A DNA stretch of 64,000 nt from a virus. Where the stretch lies: the IMG/VR virus record IMGVR_UViG_3300022602_004810, positions 1 to 64,000 of that record; one strand, 5' to 3'. The stretch's first letter is position 1. The number at the start of each line of letters is the position of its first letter. Shown here one piece after another: positions 49,832-58,949 of this stretch. The notes under the pieces are model-generated. The model was given only the letters and a program-made list of their open reading frames with translations. It did not search any database and was not told the DNA's origin. The position numbers and the translations under genes were made by a program.

Positions 49832-52800
49832 TTACCAGTCAATTCTCAATTGACGCACCCACATTTGAGCAGTGCTGCCGCCTGTGTAGGCCGCTACTCC
49901 ATAGTAGTTACCTGACGGAGTCCAAGTGCCAATATTCACAGCGCCTTGGTATGCTTCATTTAGATATACTTCCAACATACGAGCACCGTTTTGTATTTTA
50001 CGTATTTTCAATGTCAAGTTATAGAAACTTGTATAAGATGCGTTCCAAACAGTGATACCGCTTGGATTATATGAACTAGATCCTTCTAATATAAATGGAA
50101 TGTTAGTCTGTGTGCCGTTAACGTAAACTTCAAATTGATTTGCTCCAGAATAGAAGTGGTTAAAAACTGCTATGCCGCCAAAACTATTAGTATTACCTGG
50201 ATTACCTGAGACCACAGCATTGGCACCAAAATAAATCCATTGTCCGTCAGCACCAGTACCACCACTGGCACCAATACTTGCCGTAATGGTCATGTCATAG
50301 ATATAGTTAACTGTGCTACTGTTCCAGCTGATATAACCGCTTTGTGAAGTAGTAGTGGTAGTTAGTTTCAACCCGTATGCTTGAGTGCTATCCCATGTAG
50401 CATTACCGCCAATGGTACCACTTGGTGTAAATGCTGACAATGCTGAGGTGGTGTTGGCCTGCCAAGTGTCCCACAAGAAACGTGTCTGCGGTCCACTGCT
50501 GCCACCAGCCGTGATGTTACCTGTGTATGAGGCTGTGGTACCATAACTGTTACCATATTGTGTAGCAACTATGCCACCGGCTGTGACGTTACCAGTGTAG
50601 GTAGCTGTTGTACCAACAGTATTGCCAATGAAGTATCCAGTGCCTGAGGTTGATACACTGTTGTTCACAGTCATATTCAAGTTGCCAGCTACAGTCAGCT
50701 GCATCTGAGCACTGCCATTGTTGTAGAAGCTCAATGGCAAGTATGTGCCTGCGCCGTTGATGCCTGATACTAGTTGGACATCTGTTGTACCATTGGTAGC
50801 AATCAAGATCTTACTTGCGGCTGTTAGGTTACCACTGTTGGCCGCTTGCCAACTTGCTGATGTGGCTGTACCACTTGGAACTGCATAGATACCTGGACTG
50901 GCATTGGCCGCTGTAGGAGCAAATATCGTTCTGCTGTTTACAGTAGCATTACTAAAGTCACCCAAGATATAAGAATTAGAAGGGAATATTACATTGCCTG
51001 CCAATGTTAGATTACCGTCGATGCCAAACGTATAGAGGGCTGTACCTGTAAAGGTACCAACCCTGTTAGGACTGTAATTTTGTAGAACAAATGAATTACC
51101 GGCTATGCCTCCTGGCACAGATATAACATCACCATTCTTATATCCAGTACCAGAATTATATATAGTCAAGGTAGAGATGTAACCACCTGTGGCACTATAG
51201 TTTGCTGTCATGCCTGTTCCACTACCACCTATCACTGGTTGGTTAGCGTAAGGAGGGCTGTTGAATCCGCCATTGCTGGTTATACTAGTAGCAATGTTAT
51301 ATTGTCCATTGGCACGTAATGTTAAATTGTAGGTATTAGATCCGATCTGACCGCCAAAGAATACGTTACCAGTGGCAGTAGCAGTAGTTCCTATAGTTAC
51401 AGTAGTTGCGACACCGCCCATGTTGATAGTTGTACCAACACCGTTAAATACAGCTATTGTAGATTGGTTGGTAACCAATCCTGAAGCACTTTGTATAGTT
51501 ACAGGACCACTACTGACAAGCCCAGCATTGTTGTATAGACTCATACCAGCTGTGCTCAATGACATGTATAGACTAGTAGCACCTGTGTATCCTGTAGCGA
51601 CATTGGCAGTTACAGCACCTCCAGTGGCATACCAGTTCAGACTAGTAGGGCCATTTATCAAATCTGCCGCACCAGTTTGTGTATTACGGAAACGCATCAC
51701 ACCATTGGCATCAAAGTAAATGTTATTTCCAATGTGTGTTGCATAACCAAAGGTCGGAACAGCGCCAGAATTGACAATGGCAGTGTTGGCACCTAAGAAC
51801 AATGAAGTTGCGCTGGCTTGTAGATTGGATATAGTGCCAATGTTACTATTAATAAAGGTTGCTGAGCTGTTAGCTAAGAACGTAGCAACTTGTACATTAC
51901 TGTAACTACTGCCACTTGCTGTAGTCTGTGTTGTACCGTCTGGGAATGTTAGTACTCCGCTTACACCAAGTCTAATATTAGCGATATTACCTGAGTAAGT
52001 TGGCAAGTATGTTGCTACTTGAACGTTACTATAACTACCGCCACTGGCTACAATACCAGTTAAGAACGCACCATTACCGTAGAAGTAGCCTGCGGTTTGT
52101 ATGTTACCAGCTGTGAATAATTGTGGAACATTTACATTGCCTAGATTGTCAAAGACTGAAGTGTATACGCCAGCTTGTAAGGTCACATTAGGTTGTAGAC
52201 CTGTTACATTACCTATAACATTAATATTACCAGTTACATAAGTTGCTGTAATATTACCTGTGGTGTTGATTGTAGCTGTGTTCAAATATGTTTGAACAGC
52301 GGTATTACTATAAGCAGTGGTTTGTTGTGAACTATCTGGGAATACTACACCACCTGGTAGACCAAGATAACCACTGTTGCCAAATGTATACTGTACGCTA
52401 CCACCATTGGTATTAATAGCAAACTGATATGGTACTAAGATTTCGCTGTTTAAGCTGTTAACTTCAAAGAACTGTGTGCCGTACGGAAATGCTATACTGC
52501 TAGCGCCAAGTGTTACGTTGCCAATATTGCCAAAGTAAGTAGGCAAGTATGCGGCTACCTGTACATTGCTGTAGTTACTGCTGCTAGCAATACCAGTTAG
52601 TAGCGCACCGTTACCTATGAAGTAACGTGCTGTGACGTTGCCTGCTACTGATACGTTGGCAATATTGCCATACTGTAGATATTGTGCTACATTAGCGTTG
52701 CCATACGCACTACCTGTAGCTGCCGTAGTCATTGTAGTACCATCAGCAAAGGTTAATACTCCACTGGCACCTAAACGAACGTTAGCAATGTTACCACTGT

Positions 52801-55800
52801 ATGTTGGCAAATAGCTGGCCACGTTACTGTTACCATAACTGCTACCACCGCCACCACCTGATGCTACAATACCTGTTAAGAACGCACCGTTACCAAATAG
52901 ATAACCGCCTGTGCTGATATTGCCAAAAGCTGTGATCTGTACTGGATAAGCTGTGTTACCAAATGCCACGTTACCTGTGATGTCGTAGGTAGTTGAGTAG
53001 CTGTTGCTTACTAAAACTACGTTAGGGCTTGTACCGATGATGTTGTTTACCCCAACGTTACCTGTGTGTGTTGGCAAGTAACTAGTTACGTTAGCATTGG
53101 CATAGGCACTGTTAGTGTTTACATAACCGTTGGTAATTAAATATGAAGCTACGTTACTGTTAGCATAGGCACTGTTTGTATTAACATAACCATTTGTAAT
53201 CAGGTAGCTAGCTACGTTACCATTGCCATAACTGCTACCGCCACTGCCAAATGTTGCTAGGTAAGCGGCTACGTTTACGTTTGAATAGTTAGTGTAGCCC
53301 ATAGTCTGTGTATAGGCCGCAGTGTTAACGTTGCTGTAGTTAGTATAACTTGTGCCTGCTAGATACGCGGCTACGTTTACGTTTGAATATAAGTTATAAC
53401 CTTGTGTGTTTAAATAAGCGGCTACGTTTACATTACCATAGTTACTGCCGCTACCTGTTGCAGCAGTGGTCATTGTTGTGCCGTCAGCAAATGTCAGTTG
53501 ACCACTAACCCCTAAACGAATGTTAGCAATATTACCAGTATATGTTGGTAAGTATGTGGCCACTTGTACGTTGCTATATCCAGCTGGTAAACCTGTAAGT
53601 TGGCTACCATTACCAACAAAGTAGTTAGCTGTGATATAGTTAGCACCACTGATGTTACCGCTAGAACCTGTTGTGGTAATATTAGCTACATAGAATGCAC
53701 CACTGGTAAACACATTACCAGCTGTAATATTACCAGTTGTGGTAATAGTAGCCGTAGTCAAGTAGACTGCTACGTTGACGTTTGAATATAAGTTATAACC
53801 TTGTGTGTTTAAGTAAGCGGCTACGTTAACGTTTGAGTAGTTAGTGCCACCACTGCTAGCCACAATACCAGTTAAGAAATAACCATTGCCTACAAAGTAA
53901 GTGGCATTAACGTTGCCCGCAATGTTTACATTGGCACCAGTGATATAAGCACCAGTGTTACCGATTGTTGGCGCATATACCGCACCAGTTGACACATAGT
54001 TAGTTGCGTAAATATAGTTGGCATTGATGTTGCCTGCGCCAACATTACCTGTGTATGTTGGTAAGTATGTGGCCACTTGGACGTTGCTGTAATTACTGCT
54101 AGCGGCTATACCAGTTAAGAGAGCGCCGTTACCAATGAAATACGTAGCTGTTACGTTACCTGCTACTGAGATGTTGGCAATGTTGCCCACTTGTAGATAA
54201 GTTGCTACACGAGCATTACTGTAGAATGTTTGGCTGTTAACGTAGCCTAGCATGCCAACGTTGGCTGAGGTAACGTTAGCTGACCAAGCATAGTTAGCCA
54301 AGTTAGCTGTGGCTGTAGTTAGATAATTGTTAGTCGACAAGTAAGCCGCTACGTTAACGTTTGAATATAAGTTATAACCTTGTGTGTTTAAGTAAGCCGC
54401 TACGTTTACATTGCTGTATTGTGTAGGTAATCCCGTTAGGAACTGTCCACTACCAACAAAATTAACGGCTGTGACGTTACCTGTGGATGTGATGTTACCA
54501 GTTACTTGGAATGCGTTAGCTGATTGATTAAAGCGACCAATTTGATTAGCTGAACCTTGCCCGTTTACTGAGAACACTATGTCTTTGTTTAGAGCTGTTG
54601 ATAGTAATAGGTTACCGCCACCTGTTGTAGGGTTGCCATAGACATACAAGTAGCCATCGCCAGGGTAGTTTAATTCGTTGCCTGCGCCACTTGAGAATTG
54701 GCTGCTGTTGATCCCCATGTCAACGTAACCAACAGTAGCATTACCATTGTCCATGGTAACCACTATGTCACCACTGGCACTAGCACCTGAGTTGATATTT
54801 TGTAGATTTAGTTGGCTGTATCCATTAAAGTTGCTGGCTAGTTCTAATATAGTCTGTGCTTGTATTGAATATCCAGAAGCTATACCACCATATAGTGCAC
54901 CAAAGCCAGCAGAGCCTCCAAAGAACTGTCCAGTGTTACCTGTAACTGTGGTCAACACCTGTGTGACATTACCAATGGCAGTGATGTTACCATAGACTGT
55001 CAAGTTACCACCAATGATAACATTACCGCTGGCACTAATGTTTGAGAAGTAGGCCGCTCCGTGATAAGTTGGCAAGTAACTGGCCACTTGAATGTTGCTG
55101 TATCCCACAGGTAAGCCAGTTAATAAACTACCATTACCTTGGAAATATTGTGCTGTTACGAAACTATTACTGGTGATATTACCAGCAACTATTTCATTGT
55201 GTTGAACTATTTCTGAATTAACTGTGGTAATGTTACCCTGCACTGTTAGGTTACCAATGGTAACCGTGCCTGCTAGATAGTTAGCTAGTGCAACATTACT
55301 AAATGCTGTGGTTTGTATGGTGTTATCTGGGAATGTAAAATTGCCAGCAGTGTCAAATGCCCAATAGGCATCGTGGCCAGGGGTAATAGCTTCAACGTGG
55401 AATCCACCATTGTCAACATAGACCCAGGTGGTTGATCCCGTCCAATCACTATTAGGATCAACTGTGTTAGAATTTGCCGACCATTGCATCTGTACAAAAG
55501 TATTCGATGCTAGATTGATTGCGCCTGCTCCGTTGTCTGGAGCACGTATTAAACCAACATTAGCTAGGTTTAATGCACCATAGGCATCAAGGCTTACTAT
55601 ATTAGTGCCATTAATTAAACTATTAGATGATATATTTGCTACATTAGCATTGATTAGGTTAATTTCGTCTTGTAGAGCTGTGATATTACCTGTAATTGCT
55701 GCAACATTAATAGTAGTAGCGTGACCACCAATGGTAGATCCATCATGAACATATAATGTCCAATCATCAGTGTTAATAATAAGTTCACCAGGAAAACCGA

Positions 55801-55867
55801 CATAGGATCCAATCGCTGCGGTATTGCCTCTTCTAAACTGTAAATGTCTTGGGACTGGATATGCCAT
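49832..55867 (-). CDS. Giant repeat-rich tail fibre protein
   Basis: A 2011-aa protein, the largest in the window. N-terminus RHLQFRRGNTAAIGSYVGFP, then GELIINTDDWTLYVHDG is an Mtd/fibre attachment module. The middle 1200 residues carry dozens of copies of Y[SG]N[VA][NQ]VA[AT]YL paired with YF[IVY]GNG[AYS]LLTG[IL]. Near-identical DNA repeats are visible, for example around 53380, 53780 and 54360. The last 250 residues form a lectin-like beta domain (FLWDTWQANTTSALSAFTPS; IYFGANAVVSGNPGNTNSFG). Long thin trimer likely; copy number may vary by recombination. Confidence 0.85.
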   Translation of the reverse strand: MAYPVPRHLQFRRGNTAAIGSYVGFPGELIINTDDWTLYVHDGSTIGGHATTINVAAITGNITALQDEINLINANVANISSNSLINGTNIVSLDAYGALNLANVGLIRAPDNGAGAINLASNTFVQMQWSANSNTVDPNSDWTGSTTWVYVDNGGFHVEAITPGHDAYWAFDTAGNFTFPDNTIQTTAFSNVALANYLAGTVTIGNLTVQGNITTVNSEIVQHNEIVAGNITSNSFVTAQYFQGNGSLLTGLPVGYSNIQVASYLPTYHGAAYFSNISASGNVIIGGNLTVYGNITAIGNVTQVLTTVTGNTGQFFGGSAGFGALYGGIASGYSIQAQTILELASNFNGYSQLNLQNINSGASASGDIVVTMDNGNATVGYVDMGINSSQFSSGAGNELNYPGDGYLYVYGNPTTGGGNLLLSTALNKDIVFSVNGQGSANQIGRFNQSANAFQVTGNITSTGNVTAVNFVGSGQFLTGLPTQYSNVNVAAYLNTQGYNLYSNVNVAAYLSTNNYLTTATANLANYAWSANVTSANVGMLGYVNSQTFYSNARVATYLQVGNIANISVAGNVTATYFIGNGALLTGIAASSNYSNVQVATYLPTYTGNVGAGNINANYIYATNYVSTGAVYAPTIGNTGAYITGANVNIAGNVNATYFVGNGYFLTGIVASSGGTNYSNVNVAAYLNTQGYNLYSNVNVAVYLTTATITTTGNITAGNVFTSGAFYVANITTTGSSGNISGANYITANYFVGNGSQLTGLPAGYSNVQVATYLPTYTGNIANIRLGVSGQLTFADGTTMTTAATGSGSNYGNVNVAAYLNTQGYNLYSNVNVAAYLAGTSYTNYSNVNTAAYTQTMGYTNYSNVNVAAYLATFGSGGSSYGNGNVASYLITNGYVNTNSAYANSNVASYLITNGYVNTNSAYANANVTSYLPTHTGNVGVNNIIGTSPNVVLVSNSYSTTYDITGNVAFGNTAYPVQITAFGNISTGGYLFGNGAFLTGIVASGGGGGSSYGNSNVASYLPTYSGNIANVRLGASGVLTFADGTTMTTAATGSAYGNANVAQYLQYGNIANVSVAGNVTARYFIGNGALLTGIASSSNYSNVQVAAYLPTYFGNIGNVTLGASSIAFPYGTQFFEVNSLNSEILVPYQFAINTNGGSVQYTFGNSGYLGLPGGVVFPDSSQQTTAYSNTAVQTYLNTATINTTGNITATYVTGNINVIGNVTGLQPNVTLQAGVYTSVFDNLGNVNVPQLFTAGNIQTAGYFYGNGAFLTGIVASGGSYSNVQVATYLPTYSGNIANIRLGVSGVLTFPDGTTQTTASGSSYSNVQVATFLANSSATFINSNIGTISNLQASATSLFLGANTAIVNSGAVPTFGYATHIGNNIYFDANGVMRFRNTQTGAADLINGPTSLNWYATGGAVTANVATGYTGATSLYMSLSTAGMSLYNNAGLVSSGPVTIQSASGLVTNQSTIAVFNGVGTTINMGGVATTVTIGTTATATGNVFFGGQIGSNTYNLTLRANGQYNIATSITSNGGFNSPPYANQPVIGGSGTGMTANYSATGGYISTLTIYNSGTGYKNGDVISVPGGIAGNSFVLQNYSPNRVGTFTGTALYTFGIDGNLTLAGNVIFPSNSYILGDFSNATVNSRTIFAPTAANASPGIYAVPSGTATSASWQAANSGNLTAASKILIATNGTTDVQLVSGINGAGTYLPLSFYNNGSAQMQLTVAGNLNMTVNNSVSTSGTGYFIGNTVGTTATYTGNVTAGGIVATQYGNSYGTTASYTGNITAGGSSGPQTRFLWDTWQANTTSALSAFTPSGTIGGNATWDSTQAYGLKLTTTTTSQSGYISWNSSTVNYIYDMTITASIGASGGTGADGQWIYFGANAVVSGNPGNTNSFGGIAVFNHFYSGANQFEVYVNGTQTNIPFILEGSSSYNPSGITVWNASYTSFYNLTLKIRKIQNGARMLEVYLNEAYQGAVNIGTWTPSGNYYGVAAYTGGSTAQMWVRQLRIDW
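53270..54420. repeat. Near-identical coding repeats in the giant fibre gene
   Basis: A unit reading, on the plus strand, GCGGCTACGTTTACGTTTGA followed by ATATAAGTTATAACCTTGTG recurs near 53370-53430, 53770-53830 and 54350-54410, each encoding YLNTQGYNLYSNVNVAAYL-type sequence. Shorter versions are spread over 52000-55100. Such units allow slippage and deletion between copies. Confidence 0.7.
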
Positions 55868-55868
55868 T

Positions 55869-56369
55869 CTATAAGGTACCTAAATCAACATCACCACTGT
55901 AGTCTGTGGTGCTAGTAGTAAACATGTCTGTGTTGTATGCTGGATTAATATTAAGTTCAGCATAGACTTTAAAATTATCATCACTATAAACAGGAGTATT
56001 AAATGTGCCATCATTGGCTAGGAACGCTAGCTTATATTTGTTTTGTGGAAGTGTATTTAAGAATTCATCTCTGAGCATAATATTAGCCGTTGCCGTAGTA
56101 ACATTGCTGACTGTTACACTTACGTTAGCTACTACATTTCCCTTTAAATAGTCAATAATATAACCTTCAAAGCTCAGGCCTGCAATGTTAGCAGCTTTTT
56201 GATCTTGGTTTTTGAACTTGATAGTTACTGGATTGTCTGCTCCGCGATAGATTTCAATTGGTCTCTGATACACGACACGGTTCCTTATATTTTGTATGTC
56301 AGGGTTCTCATAGTCCAGAAGTTGAACAGTGAAAATATTTTGATATAAATAACTTGTGATTAGTGGCAC
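55869..56369 (-). CDS. Probable virion structural protein (fibre-block leader)
   Basis: A 166-aa beta-rich protein (YLYQNIFTVQLLDYENPDIQ; PIEIYRGADNPVTIKFKNQD; SVTVSNVTTATANIMLRDEF). The VTIKFKN... domain resembles small baseplate or upper-sheath beta modules. GTG start behind AAAGGGATTAACG. A GATAAATA box is 21 nt upstream, so it is the first gene of the late fibre operon. Confidence 0.6.
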   Translation of the reverse strand: MPLITSYLYQNIFTVQLLDYENPDIQNIRNRVVYQRPIEIYRGADNPVTIKFKNQDQKAANIAGLSFEGYIIDYLKGNVVANVSVTVSNVTTATANIMLRDEFLNTLPQNKYKLAFLANDGTFNTPVYSDDNFKVYAELNINPAYNTDMFTTSTTDYSGDVDLGTL

Positions 56370-56390
56370 TTTTCGTTAATCCCTTTAGTA

Positions 56391-56398
56391 TATTTATC
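56391..56398 (-). promoter_or_regulatory. Late-type promoter of the fibre operon
   Basis: GATAAATA on the minus strand, 21 nt before the GTG at 56369. It lies in the 38-bp gap between divergent genes, so it sits next to the start of the plus-strand gene at 56408. Confidence 0.5.
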
Positions 56399-56407
56399 GC
56401 GGTACGT

Positions 56408-56782
56408 ATGGAAGACAATATCAAGCATCTATTAGATCAATACCCATTTTTAAGCTTCGTAACCTACGGCGGAAACGACTATATTGGCATCATTCAGAAT
56501 TCGGACGAATTAATTACAACTATCTATGACTATGCCCTACTTAAAGGCATGGATCAGAAAGAAAAGTTCTTAGATCTAGCTGATCAGTGGTGGTGGGAGA
56601 GTAATAGACTAGTGCCTATTAATGTGTTTTTAAAGCAAGACTGGGTAGAATTCAGGATCTGTTTGAAAACATTCAACAGTAAGGACGTTATAATACAGCA
56701 CGGTCCTTATGTAAGTTTAAAAGAAATAGCCAGTAAACGTAGTAAACGTCGTAGTATTACACTTGTTCGTCGAGTAAATTAA
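56408..56782 (+). CDS. Hypothetical protein on the plus strand
   Basis: A 124-aa protein (MEDNIKHLLDQYPFLSFVTY; GGNDYIGIIQNSDELITTIY) with a basic C-terminus (SKRSKRRSITLVRRVN). The first part resembles a small conserved phage family in which an N-terminal helix is followed by TYGGNEYIGI. I start at the internal ATG because the earlier frame runs through the fibre operon promoter. It converges with the next gene (26-bp overlap). Function unknown. Confidence 0.65.
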   Translation: MEDNIKHLLDQYPFLSFVTYGGNDYIGIIQNSDELITTIYDYALLKGMDQKEKFLDLADQWWWESNRLVPINVFLKQDWVEFRICLKTFNSKDVIIQHGPYVSLKEIASKRSKRRSITLVRRVN

Positions 56783-57329
56783 GATTTACCACAACCAATT
56801 GAGCATAAGCAATCGCATGTGCTTTTTTGAAACTGTACTCGCCTTCAACCTTATCCCAAACAGTTTCACTAACTTCCTTCCAAGTCTTACCTATCAAATG
56901 TCGTTTACCCGGACGTATGACAGCCAGGAACATAGCTAGTCTAGGAATAGTATCCACAGCTTCTGGCATCTTAATCAAGGTATCGTAGTGATTGTTGATG
57001 TGAATTAACTGTGAACATATTGCAGGATCATAAAGTTTAGCCCAATCAGGTTCCTTCATTAAGTCAAGCAAGTGATCTTCACTCTTAACCTGCTTGTATA
57101 GATTAACATTAAGAAAGTCTAGTTTAACATATCCGCGACGTTCTGCGTTATTATATTCGATACTGGCTATACCTGAGAATGGATCCACAGGTATCTCTGT
57201 GGCATATACGCCTGTGTTGTGTTTGATCAAATTACCATCACGCATGATACTAGCAGGAGTAACATCAAGTAATGATAATATCTCTTCGCGGTCTGCAAAA
57301 TCGATGTCAATATCACTGGTAAATTTCAT
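56757..57329 (-). CDS. DnaE-like mini protein (Pol III alpha-related fragment)
   Basis: A 190-aa protein. MKFTSDIDIDFADREEILSL recalls the DnaE palm motif PDxDxDF, and YSFKKAHAIAYAQLVVVNLN recalls DnaE FNKSHxxAYA. Between are HNTGVYATEIPVDPFSGIAS and FLNVNLYKQVKSEDHLLDLM. It is far too short (DnaE is over 1000 aa) for a polymerase. Similar short proteins occur in T4-like cyanophages as uncharacterised ones. A DNA-binding or replisome role is inferred only. Confidence 0.55.
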   Translation of the reverse strand: MKFTSDIDIDFADREEILSLLDVTPASIMRDGNLIKHNTGVYATEIPVDPFSGIASIEYNNAERRGYVKLDFLNVNLYKQVKSEDHLLDLMKEPDWAKLYDPAICSQLIHINNHYDTLIKMPEAVDTIPRLAMFLAVIRPGKRHLIGKTWKEVSETVWDKVEGEYSFKKAHAIAYAQLVVVNLNLLDEQV

Positions 57330-58027
57330 AGTCTAGCCTCTTTAAGTATCATTTTAACCCATTCAGTATCTGCTACATAGTCAACAAATTTACGTTGCCA
57401 ATAATCTGGATCTATCCACGGTAAGATCATAGCAATTTGTTCTTCAGTGAGAGACTCAAGAAACCCTACTCCTGAATCACAGTTAAATACAATCCAAGGA
57501 CTAATCCTACCATTAGTAATATGGTGGCAGATACGGTTACTACTACCATATCTAAAATAATCAACAAATCCGTTTTTAAATTCAGGATGTTCATCTGCAT
57601 AGTCCTGCATTTCTGTTAATGCTCGTTCCAATGCGTCCTGTACAGCTTCCTTCTTTAGGTAAGCATGTAGATATTCTAGATAAACTTGTTCATGAGTCCA
57701 ATGATCAAGTTTTTTGTTTTCTTTGATTACATAGTCAATAAACATACGTGGGTTAACAGCACGTATAGCAACCATATGGCGACCAAACTTAACAAAAGCA
57801 CTGTAGTAAGGACTATCTACAAAATCACCATAACTTTTAAGTTTAGCACTACCTTGTGTTAGTTCAAAGAAACGTAAGTATGCCTGTAGGGCAAACTGTA
57901 CACCTATTTCTTTTTCCTGTTGCCAACGTCGCTTGCTTTCACACAGATGCGCCGCAAGTGTTGATTCTTTGCGGAACTCTTTGGCACAATAACGACACTT
58001 AAAGCTCTGATTTGATGCGCTTGTCAT
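57326..58027 (-). CDS. Zinc-finger protein of T4-like aquatic phages
   Basis: A 233-aa protein. C2H2/C2HC-like finger at the N-terminus (FKCRYCAKEFRKESTLAAHL, then CESKRR). The remainder is helical (KFGRHMVAIRAVNPRMFIDY, QEVYLEYLHAYLKKEAVQDA) with a C-terminal segment ISPWIVFNCDSGVGFLESL. I start at the ATG giving MTSASNQSFKC, which overlaps the upstream gene by 29 bp. Proteins of this layout are conserved in T4-like cyanophages; the function is unknown. Confidence 0.65.
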   Translation of the reverse strand: MTSASNQSFKCRYCAKEFRKESTLAAHLCESKRRWQQEKEIGVQFALQAYLRFFELTQGSAKLKSYGDFVDSPYYSAFVKFGRHMVAIRAVNPRMFIDYVIKENKKLDHWTHEQVYLEYLHAYLKKEAVQDALERALTEMQDYADEHPEFKNGFVDYFRYGSSNRICHHITNGRISPWIVFNCDSGVGFLESLTEEQIAMILPWIDPDYWQRKFVDYVADTEWVKMILKEARL

Positions 58028-58472
58028 CCCAGCCGAGTTTTCGTGCCATGTCTGTAAGATCTCGTTTATCATTAATAGCCGCTAGTAGTTTGATTTCATC
58101 GTCTTTAAGTTCTGGATGTAGTGCTGTTAAAAATTTAACAGCCTTGTTGTTAGTTTCTTTCTTCTTGCTGCCTTGCCAATAGTGATGTTGTTTGCCCATA
58201 CCAGGACTAACTGAAGTACACATTAGCCATTGTAGTTTAGGATGTTTATTTAGATCAAAAAAGTACTTGTTTACATTTTCATTTGTTGCTAACAAATAAT
58301 AAGCCTGCAGGTCTGCATTACCTTGTACACTAGCACCATATCTCAGCATTAGATATGTACTAAACTGTTTGCGTTCTTCATCAGTGAATTTGTCATAATA
58401 GGCACGATCTTTGCGATCAAACGCTAACATTTCATTGCCAATATATAAGGGACTGTTAAAGTCTGTGGCCAT
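57999..58472 (-). CDS. Probable clamp-loader small subunit (gp62-like)
   Basis: A 157-aa protein. NENVNKYFFDLNKHPKLQWL, then MCTSVSPGMGKQHHYWQGSK resembles the diverged gp62 of cyanophages (MNxHHxLDNKLQYxYLLNTVRPGKRFSKW). The C-terminus LLAAINDKRDLTDMARKLGW follows the same plan. T4 gp62 itself is not clearly similar. It would pair with a gp44 outside the window. Starts by overlap with the 79-aa gene. Confidence 0.5.
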   Translation of the reverse strand: MATDFNSPLYIGNEMLAFDRKDRAYYDKFTDEERKQFSTYLMLRYGASVQGNADLQAYYLLATNENVNKYFFDLNKHPKLQWLMCTSVSPGMGKQHHYWQGSKKKETNNKAVKFLTALHPELKDDEIKLLAAINDKRDLTDMARKLGWDDKRIKSEL

Positions 58473-58711
58473 TATCTACCTCTACGTAATACGCCAATGA
58501 TTTGTTCTACACTCTGTTGTATGTCACGATATTTACTTTTCATTAGAGAAACTTCCTCTGATAGAAATCTTACCTTTTCTTCAAGAGCCATAATCACATC
58601 TTTTTGCTCGCGGATAACCTTATCATGCGACATCAGGTTAGGTCTAGGAGGTGCATTTGGATCTACTGCACGTTTTTTCTTTTGTTTAAATTGTCTAGGA
58701 TCAAATGCCAT
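58472..58711 (-). CDS. Small coiled-coil protein
   Basis: A 79-aa protein with a basic N-terminus (MAFDPRQFKQKKKRAVDPNA) and a C-terminal coiled coil (EQKDVIMALEEKVRFLSEEV; MKSKYRDIQQSVEQIIGVLR). It has an AAGGAATATAAAG ribosome site inside the end of the upstream gene. Probably a small dimeric adaptor; function unknown. Confidence 0.6.
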   Translation of the reverse strand: MAFDPRQFKQKKKRAVDPNAPPRPNLMSHDKVIREQKDVIMALEEKVRFLSEEVSLMKSKYRDIQQSVEQIIGVLRRGR

Positions 58712-58949
58712 CTTTATATTCCTTGCTTAACTTATATATCATTATAACATGATCTAGTGCTTCTTGTAAAGTGGAATTGGTCTCGGCGGCATTGCGTATT
58801 TCTCTCCACAGCAATTCTTCTTCTATACCTCTATTTAATTTGTAGTCTCGGCCAATTTCAAATCTATCAGTAGATCCTGCTTTACGAGCGTATATTACAT
58901 CATCAACTCGCTCATATATGTAGGTTGCGCCAGGTTCCAGTGTGCCCAT
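58701..58949 (-). CDS. Small conserved-looking phage protein
   Basis: An 82-aa protein (MGTLEPGATYIYERVDDVIY, then ARKAGSTDRFEIGRD). LEPG-x-TYIYERVD is a pattern I recall in T4-like cyanophage genomes, with unknown function. It overlaps the SGNH gene upstream by 38 bp and the coiled-coil gene downstream by 11 bp. Confidence 0.6.
   Translation of the reverse strand: MGTLEPGATYIYERVDDVIYARKAGSTDRFEIGRDYKLNRGIEEELLWREIRNAAETNSTLQEALDHVIMIYKLSKEYKDGI

Noticed and set aside
53270-54420. CRISPR-like array in the fibre gene repeats
   Set aside because: Repeats are in frame, differ in length and encode a regular protein motif; no constant direct repeat with unique spacers and no cas genes.
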